NCBI RefSeq assembly: GCF_000204055.1
Contig: NW_006768824.1
Span: 126,366 to 190,365 of the forward strand
DNA: 64,000 nt
Direction of reading: 5' to 3'
Source: Melampsora larici-populina 98AG31
Lineage: Eukaryota; Basidiomycota; Pucciniomycetes; Pucciniales; Melampsoraceae
Shown: positions 1-12,487 of the stretch, in pieces
Position numbering within the stretch: the stretch's first letter is position 1
Layout: each line of letters opens with the position of its first letter
The notes under the pieces: generated by a model
The model's input: only the letters and a program-made list of their open reading frames with translations
The model's database searches: none
Told to the model about the DNA's origin: nothing
Made by a program: the position numbers and the translations under genes

Positions 1-277
1 CAAAGTTACTTGGACACCTGCGCCAAACTGCCTCGCCAAACTTCTCAACCATACTTCACTCGAAACATCAAATGGACGGTGGCGAAGGCGCATGGACCCA
101 TTTTCGAACTATTCTGTCGACCCCCTGGACAACTTTCAATCGATGGTCAGCTTGTGGTTCGTTTTGCAGAGGTACTTTCTTTGTATTTATGAGGTATGTT
201 CCGTTTCCTTGATTTCCTTCTCTAAAATCAATCTCATCCTTTTTAAATTGAATCCTATTAGTTTCCCTTTCTTAACC

Positions 278-2409
278 ATGCCTGCTTCCAAATCCCACTC
301 TCTTGCCTCAACTTCCAGTAGCCTCCAGGTACCAGGCAGGTCGTCGAGTCGAACTCTTCGACCACCAAGCCCGGCTCGATCCCAGCCTGGTTTTGTCATC
401 CCTCCGAAAGATTCTCGTACATCCATAGCTGTATCACCAACTATTTCACATCAATCTGCTTCACCACGACCAATGTCTCTAACTATAAAACAAAAGGAAG
501 TCCATCCAAAGGCTAAGACCACATCAAAAGGCAAGGTAGGTCAATATTAGTCTATGATCACATTCAATTCATACATGTTGCAGAGCTAACACTTGATATT
601 TGATTGAATTTCTTAGAGTCGTTCGTCAATCAGCAAACATGCCCGATCCCCATCAGGCAGCCCATTGAAAGGTACCTCCCCTTTGGTCAAGAGAACCAAA
701 ACGAATGTGAGTTTCTTTCTCGGTCTTCACACTCTTTCCTCTCTTTGTCAAGTCCTAATCACACTATCATCGTTTCATTTAGGGCTTTGAAGTTCCTGAA
801 GGCTGTGACTTGTCTCAAGAGTCAGACATCGAGGTTGTCGGGTCCAACCACCAGATTGGCTATAATCAGGTAAGATCCATCAACGTGAAGGATCTTCTTA
901 AGTATTTCTACCCTCCTAAGGTATTGGTCTTTGTTTAATGATGTTGTTTTTTTTAAAGTAAACTGACACTTTCTTTTGTAGGGTCTCCAATTCCAGTGCC
1001 GCTGGTGTCATGGTACGTATAGTAAGGGGAAGACCTCCTATTACGGCTTATGGGGTCACCACGACGGCAAACCAAATCGACCTGCGTGCACAATGCGTCA
1101 TAAAGCCATCAAGGCTGGTGTCGTCCTGCCTCCATCCTATGTGGAAACGATTGAAGCTGGATCCAAGGAGAAGACAAACTCTTTGGATTCTTACTTCAAA
1201 GGACCGAAGTTCACACCCGACTTGATGAACATGACACTCGTACTGTGGGTTGTACGTCACACTCTTCCTTGGGCCCGTTTTGAGGATGCCGCCCTTTGCG
1301 CGGCTTTTTATACTGTCAATCGCGGTGCAGTGGTCCGATCGAGAACCTGGGCAGCCCAGCAAGCGGTACTGCTTCATTCTTCATTGCACGAAAAGGAAAT
1401 CAACACGGTTAAGGTAAGTCTATATTTGTTTTCTAAATCTCCGTATTCTGTTGCATCATATACTGATCAAACTTGCCTTGATCATAGAATAATCAAGGCA
1501 AGTTTTCTTTGGTACATGATGTATGGACGACTAAAGGCAACCGATATGCCTTCATTGGAGCAAGTGCAAATTATATCGACAAGGACTGGCATTATCAAAC
1601 AACCCATCTTACTCTTAAGATGGTTGCTTGGAGGCATTTCGGCGCGCTCCTAGCAAGACCGATTGGGAAATTTTTGATTTGTCACGGACTACACAAAAAG
1701 ATAAGTGTTTCCTGTAATTTATCTTTTTCTTCCCTTTTTGCTTTGTCATGTTTTCTAATCTCTTTTCATCTCTTTCTTACATGCTCTGTCAGACCACTGA
1801 CAGTGGCAGTAACAACGGACCGATGGCCGCTGAAATGCAGTCTATGTTCTTGAACGCAGAAGATCCGACTTTTTGGCAAGCCTCGGCACATCACGTGCGG
1901 TGCTATGCCCATAAGCTCAACCTCACAGTTGGGCATGGGCTCAAAGCGATTGGTCAAAAGGTTAGTGTTGCGAAGCCATGCGTCCCACTTAACCAGGCTC
2001 TCCCTATCCCAACGTTCGAGGTCAATGATGGCAACAACGAGGTTGACATCGACGATGACCAATCTGATGACGAGGACAACACCGGTCTTCCTGACAAGCC
2101 ATATGGGGTAGATGAAGTCGAAACAAATGAAGAGCTGGTCTTATCTGGGGTAGCTTGTGAAGAGGATGACATTGTTGCGAATGCCCTCTCAAAAGTAAGT
2201 CCTTCTTTATCTTATTCATATCATCTCCCCTCCTGAAATTAAAACTTTGACTGTTTTCAGATCGACACTGTCAGTGGCCAGATTGCCAGCAGCGCAGCCA
2301 GGCGATGCGACTTCAAGTCATGTGCAACTCGGATGGGTTACAAAGGCCGCATGCTCAAGCGGCCTTGCAAGACACGCTGGAACAGTCACTACAAGAGCCG
2401 CAAGGTAGC
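278..2409 (+). pseudogene. hAT transposase, N-terminal half, cut by KDZ insertion
   Basis: Start ATG at 278 opens a Ser/Pro-rich, basic N-terminus. Exons that I can place: 278-535, 617-706, 783-920, 982-1413, from 1488, and later parts to 2409. Around 997-1110 is a BED-like zinc finger (C-x2-C, then H-H and C...H). It is followed by the catalytic region: a VHDVWTTK block at about 1506 (first acidic residue of the DDE fold) and a TTDSGSNN block at about 1796, the conserved region around the second catalytic D. An acidic insert (DDDQSDDEDN) follows. The last coding block (about 2260-2409) reads into the right-hand part at 19583. The donor of the intron near 1710-1793 is unclear. Interrupted, hence non-functional as it stands. 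Confidence 0.85.
2402..2409. repeat. Target-site duplication of the KDZ element (left)
   Basis: AAGGTAGC here and at 19575-19582, directly outside the inverted-repeat termini that begin CACCTGTACGTTAC. Eight bp fits hAT and KDZ/Zisupton-type integration. Removing 2410-19574 and one copy restores the hAT exon. Confidence 0.93.
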
Positions 2410-2630
2410 CACCTGTACGTTACTAAAACGACTGAAGTAATCCGACCCGCCGGGGATCGCTACCGTCCGAGGGGGTCCGAAATGAATCGAAGATGCATCT
2501 ATTTTCATGTAGATACATCTTGGTTCACGTTGAAATTCTGCTAAGTACAAGTTTTACATATATCCCCAACCAAGCCATGGCTACACCAAACACCCCTCAC
2601 CACACCACACCACCCGCCACCATTGAGTTT
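2410..2630 (+). repeat. KDZ left terminal inverted repeat
   Basis: Matches the complement of 19430-19574 almost base for base (few mismatches, for example ACTAAAACG against ACCAAAACG), and then continues as the complement of 14591-14798 on the far side of the nested Tc1/mariner element. It is the undisturbed copy, with the sequence GTTTTACATATATC across the point where the right copy is split. Confidence 0.9.
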
Positions 2631-2920
2631 TTCTCACCACCATACCACCAACTTACCCCACACCCCTCACCACACCACACCACCCGCTACCATTGAGTTT
2701 TTCTCACCACCATACCACCAACTTACCCCACACCCCTCACCACACCATACCACCTGCCGCCATTGAGTTTTTCTTACCACCATACCACCAACTTACCCTG
2801 CTTACCACCACCACACCAAACTAATGATTCGAGTACATACCAACTCTACACCACCCGCCGCTATTGATTTTTTCTCACCACCATACCACCAACTTACCCT
2901 GCTTACCACCACCACACCAC
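2590..2920 (+). repeat. Subterminal minisatellite, 70-bp period, CA/CC-rich
   Basis: Three units 70 bp apart share CCATTGAGTTTTTCTCACC (ATTGAG at 2622, 2692 and 2762). A diverged fourth has ATTGAT at 2863. Each unit contains CACCACCATACCACC and CACCCCTCACCACACC. The same units appear inverted near the other end of the element (13775-13893 and 14590-14775), so they are likely subterminal transposase-binding arrays. Confidence 0.88.
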
Positions 2921-3141
2921 ACCACTACTTCAAGTACATACCACGTGGACCACGTACCCGGGACAGCATACACCAGATACAGCATACAACACAGCACCGT
3001 GTACAAATAAAACCGCTGTTGCAATCAACTCGGACCAACCACTACTCCAACCTCTGCCCACACAACCACCATCATCATCACCTGATTATTATCCACCAAG
3101 CTTCACCATCAACACCCACCCACAACATACCACGCTTCTCA

Positions 3142-4928
3142 ATGCCTTACGCAACTCGTGCTCGTGGTGGTGGCCACGTTGGCACAAATACACGACGTCG
3201 AACTGATTCTTCAACATCGCGTGACTCTCCCGATCCTGAGCTCAGTCTTGAAGACTCTACTGAAGATGAAGAGGAAGAAGACGAAGAGATACCCACCAGA
3301 AACAAGCGCAAGAGGAAGACCGTCCAACTTCCAACCATTCACAACTTCCACGAACTCGGTCTTCAATGGGGACAAGCACGCGCTGACCGGATCCTAGGGC
3401 GTCAGCGTCATCTCAAGACACGAGTTTCACCAACGACCCTTTTCGAGGCTCAAGCGCTACAAGCTCAATACAACCTGGATAAAACTATGCTTTGCATAGC
3501 TGTGGGGGTCAGCCGGCCTACACTCGATGCTGCGTTGTATGTCTGTATCTTCCTTGTTCTGAAAAGAATATATCTTCAGCTAACATATCTTCCTACCTAT
3601 CTCTCTAGAAATGAAGGTCCTCTCGCCCGTGAACCCAACAAATATACAAACTTCCAGACATACAGTATTGCAAGCACCACTACCCCTAGTAAGCTCGACT
3701 ATCCAGTTAAACTTGTTGTACTTGTGATTTGTCTTTTATTTAATATTGGTAGTGTCACTTGATGGTCATCTCCGTCATCTCCGATTGCCTTTACTTATTT
3801 AAAATCTACCTCTTTCATGTAGTGCCTCCCAAAGGACAATCGGTGGGGTTCAAGGAGCGCAACCAGATAGTTGGGCAAACATGGTCAAACTTCAGTGACG
3901 AAGAGAAGCATATCTCTAGCCCGACAGTATTTGAAAAAATTATCCAGGAAGTAACACGAGAAGTTCAACTGACTGAGTTGCCCATCGCCCCTCCAAATGA
4001 CTTGGATACTTCCAAAAACTTAACTGCCGAAGAAAAAGCCATCTTTATACCTGTATTCAAACGCCTGGTGAACATGAAACCTATCAAACGGGACTTTAAA
4101 CATGGACGGCTATGCAGACATAGCGGAAAGGCACATTTACTTGAAAAAGTTGGAATCGAAGAGATTAACAAGGTCGTTGAGCAGGTATGTATCTTTGATT
4201 TTCTCCGGTCTTTGTCTAACTCAACTGATATACTCTGGGCAGCTTCGCATTATCCATAATAAATTCAGGTTTCATTTTCACCTTCTTGTGGCGTCATGGA
4301 ATCCCAACACGTCAATGACTCGGGCGCTGTATCAAGACGAGTTCACTTCTTGTGAGCATTGGGCCAATCATGCACGGACCGACTTCCATTTGCTCAAACG
4401 ATTTGCTGTTGCATCGACTCAAGCACCATCCACTGCCTTAAAGTCAAAGACGAAAGCAACCAAGTCTACTCCTCAAGCTAACATTAGAAAAGAACTCATA
4501 ACACGTCTCAATGGTCTTGTTGGTCAGTTCATCTTTTCATCTTTGCCGCATTCATCTCTCTTTCATTGGGTCCTGTCACTGCATTGACATTATACAATCA
4601 TGTAACAGAAGCACACCTTCCAGGTGGCCGCCAAGTCAAATCCGACACTCACCCTCAAGGCCCAAATCCCCAAATCACACTACCAACAAAGAAGTTCCGC
4701 TCCGGTGTCAAACTCGCAATCCTCCGTCTACCTGGTTTGAAAGTTACCGACGAGATGCTTTCAAAAGGTGCTGCAGCAGGACAACTGCCAGATGCTCAAG
4801 TCAAATTGTGGATTGAAGACATCACCGCTAATAGGTACTTGGTTGTTAAATCCAACGTTACTTGTTTGACATCTCATTCCCCATCGGACCAAGATGGCGT
4901 TGCCCCGGTAACTACACAGGCGGCCTAA
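3142..4928 (+). CDS. HMG-box-like protein encoded by the KDZ element
   Basis: Exons 3142-3536, 3609-3688, 3823-4184, 4243-4522 and 4609-4928 join in frame to about 478 residues. The N-terminus is basic, then Ser/Asp/Glu-rich (EDEEEEDEEI), then has a basic KRKRK patch that could be a nuclear signal. Around residues 140-190 is an HMG-box-like pattern: N-x-Y-x-x-F, then ERNQIVGQTWSNFSDEEK, matching the G-x-x-W-x-x-(L/F)-S-x-E-E-K core of HMG boxes. No other domain is recognised. The location inside the KDZ termini suggests an accessory DNA-bending or target-binding protein for transposition. An alternative 3' end (an intron from 4834 with acceptor near 4920) would change only the last residues. 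Confidence 0.7.
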
Positions 4929-5783
4929 CTGCAACTGACATTCAAAATCACAGATTTGGTATTTTTTTACCTCATCTTTATAATCTCCTAGCTTGATCGG
5001 GTCTTCCTCTCTCTCTGAAGACACATATTATCCTTTGTTCATATTATCCTTTGTTCTCGTGTTTTACTGCAATTCAATTACTCATGTATTGACAAACATA
5101 GGATTACACATTTATAAACAATCTTTATGGTATGGCAAATTCAAACTGTGAAACATGTTTTTAGACCATGACTGAAAGATAGCACAAGGGAGTACCAACA
5201 CATCACGATTCACCAAGGTTATTTTTCCATCATCCACCTTATCAAATTCAGAATTTATAATCCTTTCTTTCCATTCCCTGATCAATCATCTGTTTATCTT
5301 GCTTCGCCTGCTGACTGCCTGCCAAACTATAACACTATAACCGCTCTCAGACCCCTATTCACACCCTGACTTGAGGTATGAAAAACCAGATGAGGTAAAA
5401 ATACATGAGAAAAAGTACCCCCATCAAATTTTAAATCAACATGGGGTTACGTCAGGTCATGTACAGTTTTTTCCCAATTGCAAACAGAAGCAGACCAAAT
5501 TAGGGTAAGTCGTAATTGGTATCAAGTGTATCTGAGAGTCTGACACGCGCCCAACTGCTTTTGTTCTTCCACTTCCACTCACCCACACTCGACCCAGCCT
5601 CAACTAACCGCACGGACCGCCCAACCAATAAATCAAATTAACTCCTTAATTCAAGCGGTCCACCTTTCACCAGTTTGGTTTATTCCATTACATCGGGGGT
5701 ATCTTCCTTTTCAATTCTTCGATTGCCACATCTATAGCTGATCAAGGCTTTCCATCTCTCTTTCAATCATTTGGACATCTGTT

Positions 5784-5849
5784 CTGCCTCTTCTTCCTCG
5801 TCATCTTCGGTAGAGTCTTCAACACTGAGCTCAGGATCGGAAGAGTCAT
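5784..5849 (-). pseudogene. Inverted fragment of the HMG-like gene
   Basis: The complement of this stretch matches about 3219-3285, the acidic region of the HMG-like gene, including GATCCTGAGCTCAGT and GAAGACTCTAC, with scattered substitutions. It shows that a second, opposite-facing copy once existed within the element. Confidence 0.75.
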
Positions 5850-6786
5850 GCAACGTTGTGAATCCAATTATTGACTTAGGTGTTTTGTTGTTTGATATTC
5901 AAAAATAGTTTATAAAAGCCATCCGAAATTTTCCACGTCCCGAGTTCCCCAAATCTGATCCGGACGGCTCGATGTATTACGAATGAAACTATCTATGTCT
6001 TTACGAACTGATTCAAGTGGGAGCTTTTCACTGTTCTTTAATCTGTAATTTTCTATTCACCTTTTAATTTTGATTCTAATTACTGACAACAATCAGCTCA
6101 ATGACCGGTTTGAGAAAACCCATTCAATGAAGCCATGCAAATGGTACAAAGGTTTACATCATCTTCAACCCCACATTTCCAGACGGTATGTATTTGTACA
6201 TTCCCTTGTCAGTCTGATGAAATCTCCCAACTTTCGCCAAGGTTGTCACTCAAGTTTATTTAATCGATTTTTATCCATTAGGACTGTCAAGCAACCTGTT
6301 GTTTACTGCGATTCAATTCACGTGGAGAGGGTTGGACTAGGGTAAGAGGTCTGTGCATCAATATCACTGATACCGCACACTCTTACTCTCATAACGTTGT
6401 CAAAATTTATAGGGTACAGTATGATCTTACACTGATGAGTCGTGCAATCTGAATATTTGACTGGAAACGGAGTGAATCACTTTTTTGGTAATAAATCAAA
6501 GGGAAGGAGGTATAAGAAATTATGGGTTGGATGTAGTTGTTCTTTGCCTTATATGTTCATGACAATATATCCACATACATGTCCTTAGTCGTTAAACATT
6601 TGCTGTCAAGATCTGAAATTATCCCGCTGTACCTCCTGCTTCCATTTTGGACTTGAAACGATTTCACGCGTGAGTGTACAGTAAAGTTTTGCCAATAACA
6701 ACGAACAAAGACAATAGAAGCAAGCTCCCCGCGCCTCAAAAACCCTTCTGTGAGCAGAAAAATTTCATGTACAAAGTGATTGTCAA

Positions 6787-6920
6787 ATATGGGCAACTCG
6801 AAAGGTGAGATGAGGTGAGAATCCTCCTCAAATGTGAAACATGAGTAACAAACATATGGGCAACTCAAAAGGTGAGATGAGGTGAGAATCCTCCTCAAAT
6901 GTGAAACATGAGTAACAAAC
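6787..6920. repeat. Tandem duplication, 2 x 67 bp
   Basis: Units 6787-6853 and 6854-6920 differ at about one base. Both contain GGTGAGATGAGGTGAGAATC. Confidence 0.92.
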
Positions 6921-7755
6921 TTGAAATGAAAGTACCCAAAATTGATGTCACGGAGAGCTCCAAAGAGTAAGAACATATATGGAAGAATCTGATAATAACA
7001 TTATCATCTGATGATGTGACAAAAGAATTAGTTACAAATGAACACAAGAAGACTCAGCATATGAGAACAATAGCTGTTTGCTGATAGACAGAAGAGGAAA
7101 GGGTTGAGTATCTGTGATACACGTAGTGTATCAACAAGGACCACATCCTTTGGTTTTGAGGGAAAGTGCCAATTCGACTTGAAGGTAAACTGAGACTTCC
7201 AACATGGATCATGACCCTGCTATGTATATCTAAAATGGCCAAATCGATCAAGACTGCACCCACCGTCAATCTGGGCAATTGTCGGTGGTAATAGTAATGG
7301 CAAATACCGCGCAGGTGATAAAAACATTTCTATGACTTTGAAGGTTAGATATAAACAATAATTATATGATATAATCAATAAAATAGAAACCATGAAATCA
7401 TGATGTTGGTGATCTCTTAAGAAAAAAAGGGAACATAACCGAGAGGAGAGTTTCAGTGTCTTGAAAGTAATATAAACCGTAGAGTTACAAACACAGAAGG
7501 TTAAAAAGATCAATATGAAGAAGATCACGCCTGAGCAAATGTCTATAGATGTCATGGAAGTGTAGAGATCGGAATTTGTATCCTAAAGGATAATCAGTAA
7601 TGATGGCATAGAGCAGCACTGACTCACACATATTCAATTGGTCACAATTGTGAATCCCTTCGCTTCACAGAGTTCCTTTGCCTGATTTATGACTTCATAC
7701 TAGATGATTCCCTCACTCGGATCTTCAAAAAAATCTATTCTTCAGTACTTATTCT

Positions 7756-8287
7756 CCTTTAGGGCAGTGTTGATCTGATCAATTCATATGTTCAACAACT
7801 TCTTTGTTGGAGTCCTTTACGCGTTGAATGCTGAATCCCATTTTTACTTTTAGGAATACAATTGGTGTAAGACTTTCATGCAAGTTTCAATTGCTTATTG
7901 ATAAAAACTGAAAGAAGTGACTAACCAGAGATATGCGGATTTATAAAAGTCTGAATTTTTTGTAGCCAAAAACAAATTTTGAAGGATTTCTTCTGTCCAA
8001 TGTAGTCATGCTAAGCAAATGGTCAACACAATAATTGACTGTTTACAAATATCAATCATGAGAAATTGAAACATTTGAACAAAGACACTTTCAAAAAAAT
8101 CAATCACGATTTCATTTCAATTTTGTACTCTTTGTAGGATAATACAAGATCCTTGAGTGTTTTTCTTTTGTTGACTCAATTGAAAATATTATTGTCCTTT
8201 AGGGCAGTGTTGATCTAATCAATTCATAAGTTGAACAATTTTTTTGTTGAAGTCCTTTAGGCGTTGATATGCTGGATCCCATTTTTA
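7756..8287. repeat. Direct repeat pair, about 92 bp each
   Basis: 7756-7847 and 8196-8287 both begin CCTTTAGGGCAGTGTTGATC and end ATCCCATTTTTAC, with around ten substitutions or small indels. They lie 440 bp apart in non-coding DNA. Confidence 0.85.
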
Positions 8288-8898
8288 CGTTTTCATAGCA
8301 AAAGCCAGTTTCATTCAAATATCGTAGATTACGCGAATATAACAAACACATAGCATCATTTGCTTTTGCCAACTTGCAATCCACTTACACCAGACAAACA
8401 CCTATGCGTTGGGTATCTACAATAGGGATTAAAGGTTTACATTTGACCATATTACGAGGCATCTTAGCACATGATTATAACCATTTGGTCATCAGTGCTT
8501 TTCATTTGTGATTATGTCATTACAATAACAGTAGGTTTGTTAAACTCAATAGATATTAAACAAGTTACTAGAATGAAGCATTTAATTATACATACTCCGA
8601 TCACTTATGAAAGAGATCAGACACAATAGCTTGATGAAAGTCATGAACCCTTATTACCCAATGCCCCATTCTCAGAAGCTGGATATTGACCAATTCAAGA
8701 CGCTAGAGGCTAGTTCAGTTTACCTGTATGCAATGTGCCATATTGGTAATTGACAGAGTCTAGTCCATTAACAACCCCCAAAGGGATATAGTATAGCATT
8801 AATATTAATTTTCCATTTAGTAATCAAAGCCAGCAATTGACTTACTATCCTCGAGTCACACCTTATCTATCTTTGCTATCCATTGTCATTCATTACAG

Positions 8899-11800
8899 AT
8901 GCCGTCCAAACCGTATAATCGGCCTCTCAAGAAGATCAATAAAGATCCCAGACCAGTGACCACTCGTCAGCGCGAGTTTGTAGAGCAGAAAAAAAAGAAC
9001 AAACTTCATATTGGTAGTTCTCGATTGGCTACGCCTAACCGCGGGCCTGAACCAGTTCCAGATTTGAACAATCATTTAGACTATCACAATGAAGATGACG
9101 AACAAATGGATGATGATCAAATCATTAACCTACCCGGACCGATGAATATCGAAGAGCAAGAGCTGGAAATCCAAGAAGTCAGTGATAATGGAGATTCTGA
9201 ATTCGATAGTGATGACGATATTATCTCGGGTCTTGCAAGGGTACACTACGATGAACGTCGGCTACAACAAGAAGTTCAATGGACCGAACAGTGTGCGCTT
9301 ATGCTTACACCTTTTCTACGATGCCGCAAATTGACCTCAAATTGGGGTCATCTAAGACGTTGGAATGAGGACTTTAAAAGACCATGTTCGTGTTCACAAC
9401 GTCGGTTACGAACTACCTCGGTCACTCTGGTGGATTTGTTGAGTGAGTTGTGCTGGTTTCTTTACTTATAATGTATTGATTGATAGATACATTATTGTAC
9501 ATTCAGCTCGAGATATTCAGCAAGTAACCTTTTGTGACTGTGTGTCAGATCCTGTTCGTCTTGTTGAAATGGGTTATATTGGAGCGACCCCAGTACATCC
9601 AAAAACCGCCTTTTCAATACGCTTGCTCAAGCACTTCCACGTTATTTGGAAATACTGTGCAACACGCACTCAGGGATTTGTACGAGGGCTCGACGAGATA
9701 CTCGATGATATCAGCCCCCCCATCGAGACCAAAAGTGGTAATGTAGGCCTTTTTGCTAGGTTTGCTTATCAATTACGTTGACTTTTTTGTATTCCTTTTA
9801 AATTCAAAGCCGAGAGATTGGCGAGAACTTTTCACTTCGGCTCTGGACGCATATAGGACCATCCTGACTAGCATCCGCAAGCAGGAGTTTGTTCTGCTAA
9901 AATTCACCGCTATTGATCACCTAGCAGCAAATTGTCCTAGGTGTTTTGGACCGCCCGAAGGAAACACAGAAGCCGACGAGCCAAATTACATAGTATGTAT
10001 GGATGGGAACTTTCAGCATCGCAGGCACGCGGCTGCAAGTGTCCCAATTCCTGGATATCAACCGGAAACCCCTGAGTTATTTATGAATAGCTGCATCCCA
10101 GAAGAAGCCGGTCAAAATCCACAGGGGCCTGCTAATGATGAAGAGGTGGTAGGTGTCAATTCCATGTTCTCTTTAAAACTTGCCAACAATCTAACTTTTT
10201 ATTATCAACAGCATCCTTGTAGTGAGCAACATACAGCCGCGAACGACGTGCGAGGAAAGTCTCACTGGGGAGGATGCGATGATACAGGTCTTTTTGGCAT
10301 GGGATGCCGGCATGATCACACTCTGCGTTTCATTAACATCGTACAGAGTGGAGAAAAGTATGTGTTGAAATCAACTCCTCTGGTTGGATTTCGCTTTCAA
10401 TTCCCTCCTAGTTTAACAGTGAAATCTCATTATGTAGAGCTGTCTTTGGGTTATCGATGATCGATTGGATGTTGAAAACAGTTGCCGAGGTCCGCGGTGA
10501 TAGGAATCGGGTTGGATTCCTATATGATATCGGATGTAATGTGGAAAAGGGGATTCTGAAAGTGAGTGTGTTTTTTGTTTTTCTCTTCAAGAATCGAGTT
10601 TTTTGGTTGGTTCTTACCTTTCTGGCTCAGCGCAATCAATTCGCTACCAAACGTGAGCAAGGCAGGTTGAAATTCGGGACCAGCGTATTTCATGCCTACG
10701 TTCATGAGTGGGGTTGTCAGTTGGACTACAATCCTAGACTGAACAAAGGTTTCGGTCTATCGGACAGGGAAGGTATGGAGCGAAGATGGTCAGATTTGTC
10801 GCCACAGATAAGACCAAACCGGTATGCAACTGCACAACACAGATTGATTAGTATTAGTTTACGCTCAATTCATGGTAATGAAGTTTTAAAAGGTAATGCA
10901 GGTGAGTATCCTTAGTATTCTCGATTTCATCTTGATTTGGCAACTTGTCTTATTAACATACTACCTAATCCGTACAACAGTCCGATCAATTCAAAGGCGA
11001 GGCAAGGAAGTCAAGAAAAGATTCGATGAAGCGGAAGCTGAATTGGCAAGCATACTTGCTAGATTTCCAACTCATACCATAGGACACCTGGAAGCGCAGT
11101 GGCTGAGACAGAAGGAGATACAAAAGAAAGTCATCAGCGAGAGTGCAAAAGACAAGTGTAAGCAGGTGGAAGTATATATTGCACTTGAAGAAGAACTACT
11201 TGAGGCACGGTATGTAGCCTAGTGACACTCCAGTAAGGCGTAACATCAATCTGATAGACTGCTGAATTACCAGTGATCAACTCAAGAACCTCCATAGCAC
11301 AAGGAGAGCGGCACGTACTGAAGAAGAAAGGACCGAACTCCTAAGATTACCTCATACGATTGTCCTTTTGGAACAGAGGGCTAATGATTTTGCTACAGAG
11401 CTGGGGGTCGCAAATCTCAATCGGCTGACAGATGCGTCAGGCAAGTTTTCATATTTTTGGAGTTAGATTTAACACTGACAGTTATTTGTTATCTTAGATG
11501 ATGACAATCAAGCTGGCAAAGGCAAAGCTCTACGAGGCAAAGGTTGGAGTAGTTGAAAATCAGAGACGAGCTCATCTTCAATTAGGTCATTTTTGTTTCC
11601 TGATTGCCGCAAAATATTTTGTATTTATCTTATGCTTCTTTCTAATCTAGGAACATCGTATCAAGCTCGGATCAACACTTTAAAGAAGAAGAAGGGGGTC
11701 CTATTACGAAAAAAGTACAACACTTATAAGCGGCATGTGACCAGGTATAATCAACAGCGCAGGAGGAGAGACGCATTACCTCTTCCATCTTTTGACAAAG

Positions 11801-12330
11801 TGTCTTCAATGCCAGTCACTCATGCGTTCTGGGATATAGGAGGGTTGAGTCATCCTGAGGAAGAGTGGGCTACCAATGAATACACACAACAGGGTATCAA
11901 AGCTTACTTACTAAAGAGAGCAGCAGGCGAAGAGCTCAGGCGTATTGCTAGAGAAACTCGTCATCTGATCCGCTGGGCACTTGAGTATCAAGAGAGGATT
12001 GATAGCATACAGGTAGAGATATTACGCACACAGGGTAAGTTCTTCAGTTTGTTTTACATGTATCTGTCAAATTGCGTCTGTTGATTTTTCTTTATCGTCG
12101 TAGATACGACCAAAGTAACCCGTATGGAGCACTTGTATCCGTCTTTGGCTCAAAGGGCTCGCCGTTTATGGAAAAAATGGAATCAAGGAATGGAGGATGC
12201 GATGGTATGGACAGCACCATACATGGTTGATCGAGCTGATAACTCGGACCAAGACTTGCTTGTCCGGTGGAGACTTATGAAAGCAAGGACTCAGATGGCA
12301 GATATGCCAGTTTTGATTGCCGAAGAATGA
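8899..12330 (+). CDS. KDZ-family transposase (RNase H-fold DDE)
   Basis: Multi-exon gene starting at ATG 8899 (exon 1 to 9442, exon 2 from 9507, then roughly eight further exons to the stop at 12330). The acidic N-terminal linker is followed by the paired-cysteine region typical of KDZ proteins (FCDC near 9535, then DPVRLVEMGYIGATP) and a CPRC pair near 9935. The catalytic core shows DGNFQHRR (about 10001), a first-acid motif; then a TGLFGMGCRHD block (about 10286-10320), YDIGCN (about 10522), and HAYVHEWGCQ followed by YNPRLNKGFGLSDREG (about 10690-10770), which holds the late catalytic region. The C-terminal part is a Lys/Glu-rich helical segment. These blocks are the hallmark order for KDZ transposases. 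Frame is kept from exon to exon where I could follow it, so the gene may be intact. Internal exon junctions after 9800 are approximate. Confidence 0.87.
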
Positions 12331-12487
12331 AATCTAGTTTGAACAAGCTCATGTTTAATTCAAATACTTGAACTTCCTTTTACATTCTATATGCATTGCA
12401 TTTGTTTACTTTGAGAAGAGCCAAAAAAAGAGAAACCAAACCTCTTCAAATACAACACTACGTAAGAAAAACTTTACAACAAGAAGT

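Larger units (their letters stand above)
4929..8898. other. Non-coding spacer inside the KDZ element
   Basis: AT-rich, with no convincing gene on either strand. It holds an inverted fragment of the HMG-like gene (5784-5849), a two-copy 67-bp tandem repeat (6787-6920) and two copies of a 92-bp direct repeat (7756-7847 and 8196-8287). The rest looks like decayed sequence. Confidence 0.6.
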
